The notes below the pieces were generated by a model. The model searched no databases. It worked only from the letters and a program-made list of their open reading frames with translations, and was not told the DNA's origin. Below, piece by piece: positions 13,397 to 13,448 of a stretch of 13,448 nucleotides of DNA; position 1 is the first letter of the stretch, and every line of letters begins with the position of its first letter. Location: the NCBI GenBank assembly GCA_937911935.1, contig CALDQH010000005.1, positions 1-13,448 on the forward strand. Direction: 5' to 3'. The translations under genes and the position numbers were made by a program. The stretch is from an uncultured Bacteroidales bacterium. GTDB lineage: Bacteria > Bacteroidota > Bacteroidia > Bacteroidales > Paludibacteraceae.

Positions 13397-13448
13397 TGAT
13401 CCGCCTGGGGCTCGAACCCAGGACCCCAACATTAAAAGTGTTGTGCTC
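13397..13448 (-). tRNA. tRNA-Lys(TTT), 3' part
   Basis: Read on the minus strand, the gene shows the end of the D stem (GAGC), an anticodon arm CAACA-CTTTTAA-TGTTG with anticodon TTT, variable loop GGGTC, a T arm CTGGG-TTCGAGC-CCCAG, the 3' acceptor half GCGGATC and discriminator A at 13397. CCA is not encoded, as is usual in Bacteroidota. The 5' acceptor and D arm lie beyond the window edge. Confidence 0.93.

Noticed and set aside
13055..13399. Plus-strand frame of 114 residues near the right end
   Set aside because: It is antisense to the lipid kinase start and then runs through the hairpin element and the terminator; the composition is that of repeats.

Overview
The window comes from a member of the Bacteroidota, most likely order Bacteroidales. 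The evidence is a TTTG-N18-TAnnTTTG promoter, secreted proteins cut after AQ, a type IX secretion (T9SS) C-terminal sorting domain, lipoproteins with acidic residues after the lipobox cysteine, and a surface vitamin B12 locus of the BtuB/BtuG kind. The species cannot be told from sequence alone; the T9SS domain points away from Bacteroides proper and towards a Paludibacter- or Porphyromonas-like lineage (inference).

Left end (1 to about 1440): an AT-rich, phage-derived patch. Two minus-strand reading frames at the edge overlap as TAATG; the outer one resembles the start of a phage portal protein and the inner one has no proper start. Then come a non-coding stretch with two hairpins (one a textbook terminator) and short repeated words, and a plus-strand gene of the LPD3 (large polyvalent protein-associated domain 3) type, usually found with phage MuF-like proteins. 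It ends at its own terminator.

Centre (1443 to 7578): a cobalamin uptake operon. A promoter at 1443-1472 drives a cobalamin riboswitch (aptamer 1477-1669) with a long expression platform that ends in a terminator hairpin just ahead of the first gene. The genes are, in order: a 156-residue secreted stub with a T9SS sorting domain; a DUF4465 protein; a surface lipoprotein of a family that recurs in Bacteroidota B12 loci; the beta-propeller lipoprotein BtuG; and the TonB-dependent outer-membrane transporter BtuB. Most junctions are tight (4-bp gap, 23-bp overlap, 1-bp gap). The proposed logic is capture of B12 at the cell surface by the secreted and lipidated proteins, hand-over through BtuG to BtuB, and shut-off by B12 through the riboswitch. 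No inner-membrane BtuCDF genes are in the window.

Right part (7579 to 13448): an FG-GAP/VCBS-repeat secreted protein with a TTG start and an abrupt C-terminus, a 63-residue two-helix membrane protein, a large secreted M16 zinc metallopeptidase, a convergent minus-strand diacylglycerol-kinase-family lipid kinase, a compact hairpin cluster between two direct repeats, and a minus-strand tRNA-Lys(TTT) with its terminator, cut by the window edge.

The most unusual material is regulatory and repetitive: a 16-bp helix by which the riboswitch's 3' region can pair with its own B12 box, the three-hairpin element near 13250, and short repeat words in several intergenic gaps.
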